Shown one piece after another: positions 34,927 through 43,877 of a stretch of 64,000 nt of DNA; the stretch's first letter is position 1; each line of letters begins with the position of its first letter. The notes beneath the pieces were generated by a model that was not told the DNA's origin, ran no database searches, and worked only from the letters and a program-made list of their open reading frames with translations. Source of the stretch: Salinimicrobium soli (GTDB taxonomy: Bacteria; Bacteroidota; Bacteroidia; Flavobacteriales; Flavobacteriaceae). The stretch spans positions 124,001 to 188,000 of the forward strand of contig NZ_JBLUWW010000002.1 in the NCBI RefSeq assembly GCF_048323655.1, written 5' to 3'. Made by a program: the position numbers and the translations under genes.

Positions 34927-35421
34927 TTAGAAATTATATTCTAACCCCAGGTTTACAGTTGATACAGTAAAATTGTCGCGACTAATTCCGGAGTAAGAGA
35001 CAAGTGCCCCGATTTTTCCAAAATTGATTCCGGCAAGTGGTTTGTAGTAGAATCCGCCTTCGTTACCATCATTGACACCAACCGCATAACCTACATCGGC
35101 ACCTGCGAAGAATTGGTTCATATTAAATCTTGCTGAAGCTGCCAGTGGTAGGAACTGGAAATCCTCAACTTCCCAGCTTCCAAATTCATCTTCACCTGAG
35201 TCTCCAAAAAAGTGAGAGTAACCTACTACACCACCTATTTTAAATTGCTCAGAAAGATCAAATCTGTAAGCTGCTTCGCCTCCTAAATTAAAAGTGGCAA
35301 ATTCTTCAATGTCTCCTACCGGAATTCCCGCGTTAATACCGAAGCTAAAATTTCCCTGTTGGCTGTGAGCTACGGTCATTGTCATTAAAGTGATCATTAC
35401 AAGTAAAACTGATTTTTTCAT
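34927..35421 (-). CDS. Small outer-membrane beta-barrel protein
   Basis: This 164-residue protein has a signal peptide (LLVMITLMTMTVAHSQ). The mature part alternates short amphipathic strands (FSFGINAGIPVGDIE, GGEAAYRFDLSEQFKIGGVVGYSHFFG) and ends VNLGLEYNF with a terminal Phe, as expected for BAM-inserted barrels of about eight strands. Function is unknown; similar proteins are generic small OMPs in Bacteroidota. Confidence 0.8.
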   Translation of the reverse strand: MKKSVLLVMITLMTMTVAHSQQGNFSFGINAGIPVGDIEEFATFNLGGEAAYRFDLSEQFKIGGVVGYSHFFGDSGEDEFGSWEVEDFQFLPLAASARFNMNQFFAGADVGYAVGVNDGNEGGFYYKPLAGINFGKIGALVSYSGISRDNFTVSTVNLGLEYNF

Positions 35422-35659
35422 TGTTTTTTGATTTTTGTTGTTGATAATTATTTCGTTTTAAGTTTAGGTAGAAGGCTCGGCCGACAAGTTTTTATGATTG
35501 CACTTTTTGATCGAATTCTACAAAGCAAAGATGGGACAGGAGTTAGAGTTTGGAAATACCGTAACAGCAGGGTTTTCGATACCCGGGTGCAGGTATTTTA
35601 AGGAATAGGAAATACCGTGAATCAGGTATAGGGTCATTAGAAGAATGACTCCCTAAAAA

Positions 35660-35697
35660 GTAAAAGCCTCACGGGTAAAGGACCGGGAGGCTTTTAA
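35660..35697 (-). terminator. Terminator of the response-regulator operon
   Basis: AAAAGCCTC...GAGGCTTTT arms (35662-35670 with 35687-35695) enclose a GC-rich internal stem, on the minus strand downstream of the regulator stop. Confidence 0.8.
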
Positions 35698-35710
35698 TTA
35701 ACAAGAGACC

Positions 35711-35727
35711 CAAAAAGGACCTTTTTG
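35711..35727. repeat. Palindrome CAAAAAGGACCTTTTTG directly after the response regulator
   Basis: A near-perfect 17-base palindrome, one base from the TAG stop. It shares its plan with the palindromes at 7227, 20882 and 30055. Confidence 0.6.
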
Positions 35728-35728
35728 A

Positions 35729-36385
35729 CTACTCTTTCAAAAGTTGGTGTTTGACCGCAAATTTATATACGCCCAAAGAATTTTTTACCTCGATCTTGCG
35801 CATCAGATTTTTTCGGTGAGTTTCTACAGTTTTTGGACTGATAAATAGCAGATCTGCTATTTCAGAATTCGAATGTTCCAGGGCAATTAATTTCAGAATC
35901 TCCAGTTCCCTTTCGGTCAGGCTGCTTAAAGCATCCTGCGGCTCATTCTTTTGCTGGAAGTTCCGGAGAAGATTTTGTGCAAGTTGATTACTTATGGTCT
36001 GACTTAGGTAAGGCTCTCCTTTGATCACCTGTCGTATGGCGAGTTCCAGTTCTTCTTTCCCGGTATTTTTAAGAATATAGCCTGATGCCCCTGCTTCCAG
36101 CATTCCTGTCACCAGTTGCAGATCATTCTCCATTGTCAATCCCAGAATTTTGATATCAGGATACTTCTCCTTGATCTTTTTGGTGGTTTCAAGACCATTC
36201 ATATCAGGCATGTTGATATCCAGAATGGCGAGATCTGGAGAGAGTGTTGTTAACCTTGTCAACGCTTCTTTGCCACTGTTCACTGTAGCGATAACCTCTA
36301 CATCCTTTAATTGAGACAGTAAAGATGCAAGACCGTCCAGAAACATCTGGTGATCATCTGCCAATAAAACTTTTACCTTTTCCAT
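35729..36385 (-). CDS. LuxR/NarL-family response regulator
   Basis: This 218-residue protein has a receiver domain with acidic pocket ADDH, phospho-acceptor Asp56 (AILDINMPD), the Thr region LGLTME and Lys near residue 105. A NarL-type helix-turn-helix follows (LTEREIEILKLIALEHSNSEIADLLFISPKTVETHRKNLMRKI). It lies five bases downstream of the large histidine kinase and is surely its partner. Target genes are not evident; it is a DNA-binding transcription factor. Confidence 0.95.
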   Translation of the reverse strand: MEKVKVLLADDHQMFLDGLASLLSQLKDVEVIATVNSGKEALTRLTTLSPDLAILDINMPDMNGLETTKKIKEKYPDIKILGLTMENDLQLVTGMLEAGASGYILKNTGKEELELAIRQVIKGEPYLSQTISNQLAQNLLRNFQQKNEPQDALSSLTERELEILKLIALEHSNSEIADLLFISPKTVETHRKNLMRKIEVKNSLGVYKFAVKHQLLKE

Positions 36386-36390
36386 AATAT

Positions 36391-39300
36391 TTAAACAGTT
36401 AGAGGTATACTCACGTTGAAAACAGTTCCTTTATTGATTGAAGAGTCAATGTCAAAATAACCGTGCAGAACTTTTATCCTGGAATGAATATTCTTTAAAC
36501 CTATCCCGAGACTGGCAAGACCTGTATCAAATCCTTTTCCATTGTCTTCAACAAGCAGGTTCGTGAATTCATTATTATGCATTAAGGTGATGGTCACCTT
36601 AGTGGCCGATGCATGTTTAATGATGTTCTGAAGGATCTCCTGAAGCACTCTGTATAGAGTGAACTTGCCTGCCACTGAAAGATCTTCCCTTAAACTGTGC
36701 GAATGGAATATGTACTCCACTCCGTTAGTTTGCCGGTTTTTGTTGATCAGAGATTCCAGTATTTCAGGCAGGCTCTTATTATCCAGATCGGGAGGCATGA
36801 GATTATGAGAAATATTTCTCACTTCGCGGCAACTTTCATCAATGAGGCCGACTATCTCGTTGAGCAGTAATTGATTTTGAGTATCAGTACTCTTTAAATT
36901 TATACGGCTTAAATTAATCCTGCTTAAGGCAAGGATCTGCCCAAGGCTATCGTGCAGGTCCCGTGCTATCCGTTGTCTTTCCTTTTCCTGCGACTCAATT
37001 ACTGCTTCGATCCTGTTCTTCTCTTGTAGTTTAAGTTCTTTGTTGAGAAGGTCGTTATTGTGATGGTAAACTGCATTAGCGAAAGTGGTGGAAATGAGCT
37101 CTATTGTTAGTAAGAAAAGGTCCCTTTCAGTTTCAGTCAAAATAGGACAATCCTCGAGGTAAATAAGGCCGATGGTTTCTCCACTTTCCCTAACCGGAAA
37201 GATGCATATGTTTCCAGGTATTTCCTTCTGAAGATAGGGATCTGCAACAAAAAGCGATTCTTTAGAGAAATCCTGAAGGATGATTTTTTCACCTTTTTTT
37301 ATACCGTAATTAAGGATACTTACCGGAAGGTTTGCCCTCAGTTCATGGAGAGGCTTGTTGACGAGATCTTCTCCATTGGGTGCAAGAGCTAGTACTTTCC
37401 AGCTATTTTGCAGGGAAAAGAGAATTGCAGCTTTACCTGCATTACCCTCTTTCAAAATAAGAGAAACAAGTTTTTTGGAAAGATCTGTCAGAGAGATCTG
37501 GTTTCCCGGAATTGTTTGCTCCAAAACTTCCCGAATGACTTCAAAAGGATGGTGGGAATGAGGAGAAGAGGAGGACGGGATTTTTTCTGGGATCACGGAT
37601 TTATAAAGCTTCTTGAGCTGTTCTACTTTTGCTGTAGCTCCCCAGGCGGTGTATAATTTAAGGCTCTTTTTAAGGTAATGTATGGCCTGGCCATTTCTTT
37701 TTTTATCCCGATAATACTCAAAAGCCCGTTCGGCCGCAATTGCGGCGTGATGTACAAATTCCTTATCACGGGCTTCTTCTATCGCAAGGTCATACAGTAA
37801 GGTTGCCTGCTCAAAATCTCCTTTGCATTTTGCGATTTCAGCTTTTACCAGGTAAACCTTATGAAGAAAATTACCTGATCTAAAACCTGCCAGTCTTTCA
37901 AGTTCCTCCAGTTTTGGCGCTACTTTGTCCATGGCTTCTGAAAATTCCACGGGGTGATGATATGCCGACTGAAGCAAGCTTAGAGAATAGAAAAAGAAAT
38001 GTTCAACCTCGATCTGAAAACCTTTACCCACATACTCCAACCGGTCACAGCTTTCTCCTGCTAAAACTGCGGCCTCTATAAAGTTGCCGATATAATTTAA
38101 TTTTTCGAGAGCCAGTAGATGGTTATAACGGCAGGTAAGGTTGTGTTCAGACTCAACAAGGATCTCTTCCGGAAATATAAAATCTCCGGTTTCGAACCCG
38201 GGGATTTGTCCTGTCAGGTATTGTGAAAGGGAATTATCTGTTCCGCTTATAAAGAATACGTGATGGTCCTTTTCATTCCTTTCAGAATATTCGAGATGTT
38301 CCTGTAAATTTTTTCCACGATAAGAATCAAGGACACGAACAATTGTATGGCAAAAGGCAGCATAATGAGAATCTCCTGCTTCGGTAGCCTGTTGAGCTCC
38401 TTCTTTTAATTTAACTACACAATCGCGGTAATGATGTTCCCAGGTATAAAAGTTAAGGATCGCAACATAATGAACCATATAAGAAAACCTCTTAAAAGGA
38501 TCATTTTCTATCATCTTAAGAGAAACTTTTCCAAGAAAGTGGGCCAGCGACCGATTCTCCTCACTAAAAAATGCTGTAAAGAAACTCGCTGAAAAGAGTA
38601 CAGGAGTTACCGGAGCGAAACCTTTTTCAAGGGTAAGTAGCAGGGTTTTTGAGACCATGAACAAACTCTTGTGAGGATCCATATAGTAAACAAATGTCAT
38701 GGAGGTAGCTACAAGGTTCATCAGGTCCTGATATTCCTGATCTGGATTGATCATCTCGGAAAACCGGACTTTCATATCAAGTTCTGCCGCTTTCCTGCTC
38801 AGGATACTGCAGTCTACTGCAGATTCTTTTTTTATTGAATCATGATCTGACGGAATAACAATACCATATTCGGCGAGGGTCCTTTCCAGACTTTCAAATC
38901 CGTCATTAAGAATATGTGGTATGTTTTTTTGGTGGATCAGAGCAGAGCAGATCATCATTTTAATTAGAGTCGCCTGCAGCCGCTGATGTCTCGTACAGTT
39001 CATCTTCAATGCCTGCCCAATAGATTCAAGGGCGGCTTCAAATTTAAGGAGCAAAAAGGAAGTCTCTGCATATCCAAAATGAATCAAAAATTGCACAGTA
39101 TCATGATCCATCTGCTCTGTCTTGAATATAGAAACGAGTTTGGGGTCAGATACTTTTATAAAGGATATTTTTCCGGCAGATAGTTTATCAGCAGCAACAT
39201 AATAATTATGTGCCACTTCAAAAGCCGTGTTGTTTATTGCCAGCCTTGCCGCATGTATGTTTAGGAGAATATTTTCTTCCAAATTCTCATTTTTGAAACT

Positions 39301-40602
39301 TGTAAGTTCATAGGCTTTGTTGAGGTGATTTACGGCTCGAAAAAAATCCTGGTTTTCGTAGGTATTAAGCTTCTGAAGCAAGTAATGTCCAGTTCTTTGA
39401 TGAACATCAGATTTCTCCGCATTTGAAAGCAGGGAGTTGGCAGCTGAAAAGATCGTATCGTGTGAGAAGAGGAATATATTTCTTTTCCTTATCAAAAGAT
39501 CCATTTTAACGAGGTCTCTTAGATGGTATACTATCTCTTTTTCAGGTTGGGTAAGGATCTCTTTTAGCAGATCAATATTAAATGAGTAACCTAAACAGGA
39601 GGCAGTAGCAATTACCTGTAATTGGTGAAAAGGAAGACTACGGAGTTGTTCCTGAATAAAGCTAACTGAATCTTCTGCGCTTCCCAGTCTTGGCAGGTGT
39701 TCCCAAAATGCAGGGTCCTCAGGTCTTATCTTTGCCAGGCCTTCTTTTTGGATGATCTTTAAGATCTCATTGATCCGAAAAGGATTTCCCGCACTCTCAA
39801 GCCATAGATAGTTTTGAAAATCTTCGAGGTTTTGTTTTGACAGCCTCCATTGAGATGGAACCATGGCTCCCACCGAATTTCGTGACAGTGGCTTTAGAGG
39901 TATGAAAGTAACGTTTCTCTTATTTTTAAAAATTGTAGATAAGGGGTCATTTATCGCAGAATTTTCTTCTGCTTCTCTTGAGGCTGCGATAAAAATAAGT
40001 CCGGGGATATCATTGCTTTTTATCAGCTCTTCCAGCAAAAGAAGGGACGCCTTGTCACACCATTGTAGGTCATCCAGAAAAATCAGCAGGTGATAACCCA
40101 ACCCGGTAATGCTCCTTAGGAACTTCTTGAGAAAATAGTAGAACCGTGCTTTGAGCTGATGGGGAAATGCATAATGATCCCTTACCAGATTCTTCCGGCT
40201 AAAGAACACTTCCAGTTCATCGAAGACCCCCGTGACGGCTGTAATATTCGTCTGCAGGGCAGAGGTGGCACTTTCTTTTACAGAATCGAATTCCTCATCA
40301 GATAATAAAAGGATCTGCTGGGCCCAGGAAGAAAAAGCCTGTTTAAAAGCTGAATAAGGAGCATTTTCCCGGTGATTCTCAAATTTCCCATATAGCTTAA
40401 AACACTTGTCATGAGGATAACTTTCCAAAGCCTTCTTAATCAAAGTGGTCTTACCAACTCCGGCAGGCCCTTTAAAGATGAACAACGATGTTCCTGAAGT
40501 GCCGGCATTAAGTAGGCCTTCAGAAAGTAATTTTAGTTCTCTATTTCGGCCAAAGATGGGTTCTGTAATAGCCGCGGATGTTTTTTGTAAGTGACCAGAC
40601 AT
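36391..40602 (-). CDS. Large hybrid sensor: AAA ATPase, TPR-like helices, GAF, histidine kinase
   Basis: This 1403-residue cytoplasmic protein has no membrane span. Order: AAA_16-type NTPase (P-loop GPAGVGKTT at about 45-53, Walker B LLIFLDDLQWCD, residues 15-330), a long helical TPR-like region (about 400-1000), a GAF-like domain (about 1010-1175), and a HisKA_3 histidine kinase with His1217 (ERQRIARDLHDSLGQ) and ATPase boxes EILQNIIKHAS, VEDNGKGFD and GIGLKNIHSR. It resembles the tripartite Ser/Thr-kinase/ATPase/histidine-kinase proteins but lacks the N-terminal protein kinase. It senses an unknown cytoplasmic cue and phosphorylates the adjacent regulator. Confidence 0.9.
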   Translation of the reverse strand: MSGHLQKTSAAITEPIFGRNRELKLLSEGLLNAGTSGTSLFIFKGPAGVGKTTLIKKALESYPHDKCFKLYGKFENHRENAPYSAFKQAFSSWAQQILLLSDEEFDSVKESATSALQTNITAVTGVFDELEVFFSRKNLVRDHYAFPHQLKARFYYFLKKFLRSITGLGYHLLIFLDDLQWCDKASLLLLEELIKSNDIPGLIFIAASREAEENSAINDPLSTIFKNKRNVTFIPLKPLSRNSVGAMVPSQWRLSKQNLEDFQNYLWLESAGNPFRINEILKIIQKEGLAKIRPEDPAFWEHLPRLGSAEDSVSFIQEQLRSLPFHQLQVIATASCLGYSFNIDLLKEILTQPEKEIVYHLRDLVKMDLLIRKRNIFLFSHDTIFSAANSLLSNAEKSDVHQRTGHYLLQKLNTYENQDFFRAVNHLNKAYELTSFKNENLEENILLNIHAARLAINNTAFEVAHNYYVAADKLSAGKISFIKVSDPKLVSIFKTEQMDHDTVQFLIHFGYAETSFLLLKFEAALESIGQALKMNCTRHQRLQATLIKMMICSALIHQKNIPHILNDGFESLERTLAEYGIVIPSDHDSIKKESAVDCSILSRKAAELDMKVRFSEMINPDQEYQDLMNLVATSMTFVYYMDPHKSLFMVSKTLLLTLEKGFAPVTPVLFSASFFTAFFSEENRSLAHFLGKVSLKMIENDPFKRFSYMVHYVAILNFYTWEHHYRDCVVKLKEGAQQATEAGDSHYAAFCHTIVRVLDSYRGKNLQEHLEYSERNEKDHHVFFISGTDNSLSQYLTGQIPGFETGDFIFPEEILVESEHNLTCRYNHLLALEKLNYIGNFIEAAVLAGESCDRLEYVGKGFQIEVEHFFFYSLSLLQSAYHHPVEFSEAMDKVAPKLEELERLAGFRSGNFLHKVYLVKAEIAKCKGDFEQATLLYDLAIEEARDKEFVHHAAIAAERAFEYYRDKKRNGQAIHYLKKSLKLYTAWGATAKVEQLKKLYKSVIPEKIPSSSSPHSHHPFEVIREVLEQTIPGNQISLTDLSKKLVSLILKEGNAGKAAILFSLQNSWKVLALAPNGEDLVNKPLHELRANLPVSILNYGIKKGEKIILQDFSKESLFVADPYLQKEIPGNICIFPVRESGETIGLIYLEDCPILTETERDLFLLTIELISTTFANAVYHHNNDLLNKELKLQEKNRIEAVIESQEKERQRIARDLHDSLGQILALSRINLSRINLKSTDTQNQLLLNEIVGLIDESCREVRNISHNLMPPDLDNKSLPEILESLINKNRQTNGVEYIFHSHSLREDLSVAGKFTLYRVLQEILQNIIKHASATKVTITLMHNNEFTNLLVEDNGKGFDTGLASLGIGLKNIHSRIKVLHGYFDIDSSINKGTVFNVSIPLTV

Positions 40603-40802
40603 TGATGGATTAGATAGAAAGTTCCTTATTCAATTATTTTAGCCAGTAAAGCACTAAAAATAGTTCAAAAACTCAGACAAAAATCTCCTCGTTAAAAATA
40701 AATCCCTCCTCTTTTCACCCTTGTATTTATCTGGCATTCAGCCGTGTATAAGGTATTTTTCTGGTTTGGATCTCGGTTGTATTACTGTTGAAAAAAAGCG
40801 AT

Positions 40803-41234
40803 TTAGTCCCGGTATGTTAGCTCTTCATGCAAAGTTATTTCCAGCCATTGCACAGCATCGGTCATCTTTTTGAAGATCCTTATTCTAAAGATCTTACCCG
40901 GTTGTACCTCCTTTTCCAGTTCAAGACTGGTAAATACATTTTGAGGTGAGACATAGGCAACGTGAGAAATTCCTGCTTTGAGCAATCTTTTGAGGTTAAG
41001 CCTTTCCACCCAGGCAAGGTCATCAGGTGGTAAAAGACTACCGTGGTTAACCTTTATTATGTAAACTTTGAAGCGGTGGGAAGAAAGAGCATGTAAAATT
41101 TCTTTCAGTTCGAACCTGCTCCAAGAATGCTTTTTTAGATGTTCCTGATAAAGAATGGTTGCTGCGGGGTTAGAACTCAGGATGAAATCTGAATTTTCCG
41201 CCAGGAGTACTTCCTGAAAGCTATAATTTTTCAT
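40803..41234 (-). CDS. Hypothetical protein upstream of the sensor kinase
   Basis: A 143-residue soluble protein with no signal peptide. It alternates short strands and helices (KVYIIKVNHGSLLPPDDLAWVERLNLKRLL; SHVAYVSPQNVFTSLELEKEV; MTDAVQWLEITL), a pattern reminiscent of STAS/SpoIIAA-like proteins (inference). It lies 11 bases downstream of another small gene and 200 bases upstream of the sensor kinase on the same strand, so co-regulation is plausible. Confidence 0.6.
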   Translation of the reverse strand: MKNYSFQEVLLAENSDFILSSNPAATILYQEHLKKHSWSRFELKEILHALSSHRFKVYIIKVNHGSLLPPDDLAWVERLNLKRLLKAGISHVAYVSPQNVFTSLELEKEVQPGKIFRIRIFKKMTDAVQWLEITLHEELTYRD

Positions 41235-41245
41235 TTAAACATTTT

Positions 41246-41551
41246 TTATGGTTGAACTTGAGGGGCGCAGCCAGCTTCTGTTAATTCATCTGACTTGAGC
41301 TGTGTGAGGGTTATGATGAGCTTAATAAAATCAAATTCAGTCAGGTTATTTTCTTGAGTCTTAATGGCCGCATCTTCCTGTATTTTCTCTATTGAGTTGA
41401 CTGGTGAAGGTTCCATAGTTGGTGAGGCAGGGAAGAGGGAAAACATTACCTGTTTCAGGATTAGTAGAGCCATCCAGTAAGTTTTAAATATCTGGGTTAT
41501 TCTTTTACCGCCGTAGTTCTCAAAGATCATATTCATTGTATCCATGGTCAT
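41246..41551 (-). CDS. Small hypothetical protein with one membrane-like segment
   Basis: A 101-residue frame; starts at codons 1, 3 or 6 (all ATG) are possible. It has one moderately hydrophobic stretch (YWMALLILKQVMFSLFPA, about residues 25-42), then an acidic soluble part with a repeated Thr/Leu-rich helix. It is adjacent to and 11 bases ahead of the STAS-like gene, suggesting a two-gene unit. No family recognised. Confidence 0.5.
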   Translation of the reverse strand: MTMDTMNMIFENYGGKRITQIFKTYWMALLILKQVMFSLFPASPTMEPSPVNSIEKIQEDAAIKTQENNLTEFDFIKLIITLTQLKSDELTEAGCAPQVQP

Positions 41552-41757
41552 TAATTTTAGCTTAATAGAAATAGATAAATCTTACGTTACAAAGTTCCGT
41601 TTCAAAAGCCGTTTGGGAAATACCTATATAGAGGGGTTTTGTCTACCGCCTTCATGGTATATTGATGGACACATAAACCGTAGAGGTTAAAAAGGGGAAA
41701 GAATTTCCGTTCTCAGAAATTCTTTTATTTTCGAACAGAAAAGGAAGTTTACTTAAT

Positions 41758-42396
41758 ATGAGAGTTAAAAAAGTGAGAGGCCATAAAAAGCTCTGGAAGC
41801 AAATTGAACAGTGGGAGCAGCAGAATTTGCATTTGGACCTGGATAATTTAAGATACCGCCAGCGGGAATACGCCAGGGCCGCTTTGAGTCCCTACTCCAA
41901 TTATCCGGTGCTGGATATTTCTTATTCTGAACCTTTCGGAAAGACCCGTCAAAAGATCCTGCGTGCTCTTTTGAACATTCATGAAAGTTGGCATGAGCAA
42001 CTCAAGAATTTTGATGAACCTTATTACCTTAAGATCTGGTTGTTTGAACCTTTTCTTACGAAGTCTCAGGTAGTTTGTGCAACTGGTGATTTTATTGATT
42101 TTTACAAAGACAGTTTTTATAAATCCGAAACTGAAAAAAAATTTCCTGTTGATAATTATGGTTCGTTGAAAGAAAGAATGGAAGAATTGAAGTGGGAACG
42201 TGCCGTGCACGACGAAGTGGTTACACATGATGATGTTGGTACACCCTATGAATTCAACTCTCTTCGGGAATTCCGCCGTAATAAAAATCATGTAGACCGA
42301 AGGATCAAGGGCCATTACCGTGCAACAGAAAATGAAGACGGCAGCAAATACTATTATACAAAATATGGCAGTGTGTGGTTAGGGAGTTACCGGTAG
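41758..42396 (+). CDS. Hypothetical cytoplasmic protein (212 residues)
   Basis: Basic N-terminus (MRVKKVRGHKKLWKQIEQWEQ) and a compact alpha/beta body rich in Tyr and Trp (YLKIWLFEPFLTKSQVVCATG). No signal peptide and no known catalytic motif. It stands alone on the plus strand, convergent with the DUF900 hydrolase gene (seven bases between stops). I do not recognise a family. Confidence 0.6.
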   Translation: MRVKKVRGHKKLWKQIEQWEQQNLHLDLDNLRYRQREYARAALSPYSNYPVLDISYSEPFGKTRQKILRALLNIHESWHEQLKNFDEPYYLKIWLFEPFLTKSQVVCATGDFIDFYKDSFYKSETEKKFPVDNYGSLKERMEELKWERAVHDEVVTHDDVGTPYEFNSLREFRRNKNHVDRRIKGHYRATENEDGSKYYYTKYGSVWLGSYR

Positions 42397-42403
42397 ATTG
42401 TTG

Positions 42404-43750
42404 CTATTCTGTTTTTACTTTCCAGTAATCGGGATTGGTCTCCAGGATCTTTTTCAGGATCTTCCTTTTTTCAGCCCTTCTTCCGGTCTTGATGAGGTCA
42501 AAAATATCTGAAATAATAGAATGACTTTCTGCGAAATAGGAGTGTCCCAGGAAACTGGTATCAATTCCGCTGGCATCCACAGTCTCGATTCCCTCTATCA
42601 ACACCAGGCCGTCGCTAACGTCTCCTGCTCGCGGGTACCCATGAGCCAGCTTTGAAGCTTTAAGCGCCACATCATCCTCAGAAACATACAGCGTCACCGG
42701 ATTTTGAGTCAATTCTGCCATTTTTGGGGCGATATCCCGCTTGAATACGTCAGCGTCAATATCGGGAGCGGCCAGGATCACTTCTTTTATCCTGGTTTTT
42801 AGGTGAGGTTGTTCCTTCAGTAACTCTAACAGTGCGCCGGTTAGTCCGCGGTTACCCATGCTGTGAGCGATGAGGTAGATCTCATCAGCGGTTGATTTTG
42901 TGAGGTAGTCTTCCAAAAAAGTCTTTATGTTGGCCTGTGCCCAGCTGATGTTGGCCTCGTCATTGGTGTAGCCGCTCAAGCTGGCTTTGGACGGCCAGCT
43001 GTAAAATACAGGTACACCGTCAAATAATAGATCATAGGAGATCTGGGCTGTTCTTTTGGCCGCTTCAGAAAAAGAAACGTTATACCCGTGGATAAATAAA
43101 AAAGAGGCACTTTTATCGGAATCGGCTATTTCGGAATTCAACCTTTTAATAAAACTATCCTTTGAAAGCAATTTTGCTGAATGGATCATTATGTGCTCCT
43201 TTGGGTCTTCCTCGAATTCCAGTTTCCATAGGGAAGGTTCTTCGATCTCCCCAGGAGTGTGCGTATTGGGAATGCTCACTTCACATAAACCATAATGGAG
43301 ATCTCCGCGACGGGTGCCAAAAGTTTCCTCTATTTCTTTACCCCGGTTGTAGTTACGATCTGTAGCAAAAAAGACCGGGAATTTTACATAACCTTTCTCC
43401 GGAAGGGCTGCCCCACGACTTTTTGGTTTAGAATATTGAAACTTGAGGCAGAAACGCTCTTCAATTTTGTCATTTTTGAGTACTAAGGTATCCTCATTTT
43501 TAAAAGAGTGATTGAAGGTGATCCAGTTTTTAAGATCAAAACCCTCGGGATTTTTGAGAAGTAGCTCGTCAACTATTCCATTGTTCCTAAGCTGAAGTTC
43601 CACCGGTCCTTCTTCAGGAATTAGTATTCCCTGCTTAAAGTCTGATTTTTGGGACAGACATTCCGAAGCCAGATCCATGGCTTTCTGAGCTGTCATTGGG
43701 AACCAGCAAATTGTGAACAGAACTGCTAAAATCAGGGTTATTTTTTTCAT
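42404..43750 (-). CDS. Exported alpha/beta hydrolase, DUF900 family
   Basis: This 448-residue protein has a signal peptide (ILAVLFTICWFPMTAQ), a small N-terminal beta domain of about 85 residues, and then a DUF900-type hydrolase from about residue 122 (FPVFFATDRNYNRG). The catalytic set is Ser297 in AHSMGN, an Asp near 359-360 (VSEDD) and His403 (LGHSYF), with oxyanion FIHGYNVSF. An SRGA motif (111-114) lies exactly between the two parts. It is divergently transcribed from the protease operon across 127 bases and may share its regulation. Esterase or lipase activity is likely; substrate unknown. Confidence 0.85.
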   Translation of the reverse strand: MKKITLILAVLFTICWFPMTAQKAMDLASECLSQKSDFKQGILIPEEGPVELQLRNNGIVDELLLKNPEGFDLKNWITFNHSFKNEDTLVLKNDKIEERFCLKFQYSKPKSRGAALPEKGYVKFPVFFATDRNYNRGKEIEETFGTRRGDLHYGLCEVSIPNTHTPGEIEEPSLWKLEFEEDPKEHIMIHSAKLLSKDSFIKRLNSEIADSDKSASFLFIHGYNVSFSEAAKRTAQISYDLLFDGVPVFYSWPSKASLSGYTNDEANISWAQANIKTFLEDYLTKSTADEIYLIAHSMGNRGLTGALLELLKEQPHLKTRIKEVILAAPDIDADVFKRDIAPKMAELTQNPVTLYVSEDDVALKASKLAHGYPRAGDVSDGLVLIEGIETVDASGIDTSFLGHSYFAESHSIISDIFDLIKTGRRAEKRKILKKILETNPDYWKVKTE

Positions 43751-43826
43751 GTCTTAACTCTAATAATGACCAATTATAAATCTGAGGTATAAAAGTAGGA
43801 ATTCTCTTTAATTTTTACATAAACCC

Positions 43827-43855
43827 TTGAAGTTTAATATTTTTTGATATTTTTA
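43827..43855 (+). promoter_or_regulatory. Possible promoter of the protease operon
   Basis: TTG at 43827-43829 and TATTTTTA at 43848-43855, spacer 18, approximate the Bacteroidota promoter pair (last base differs). It lies 23 bases before the ATG of the first gene. Confidence 0.45.
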
Positions 43856-43877
43856 ACACCAAAATCATTGTTATTCT

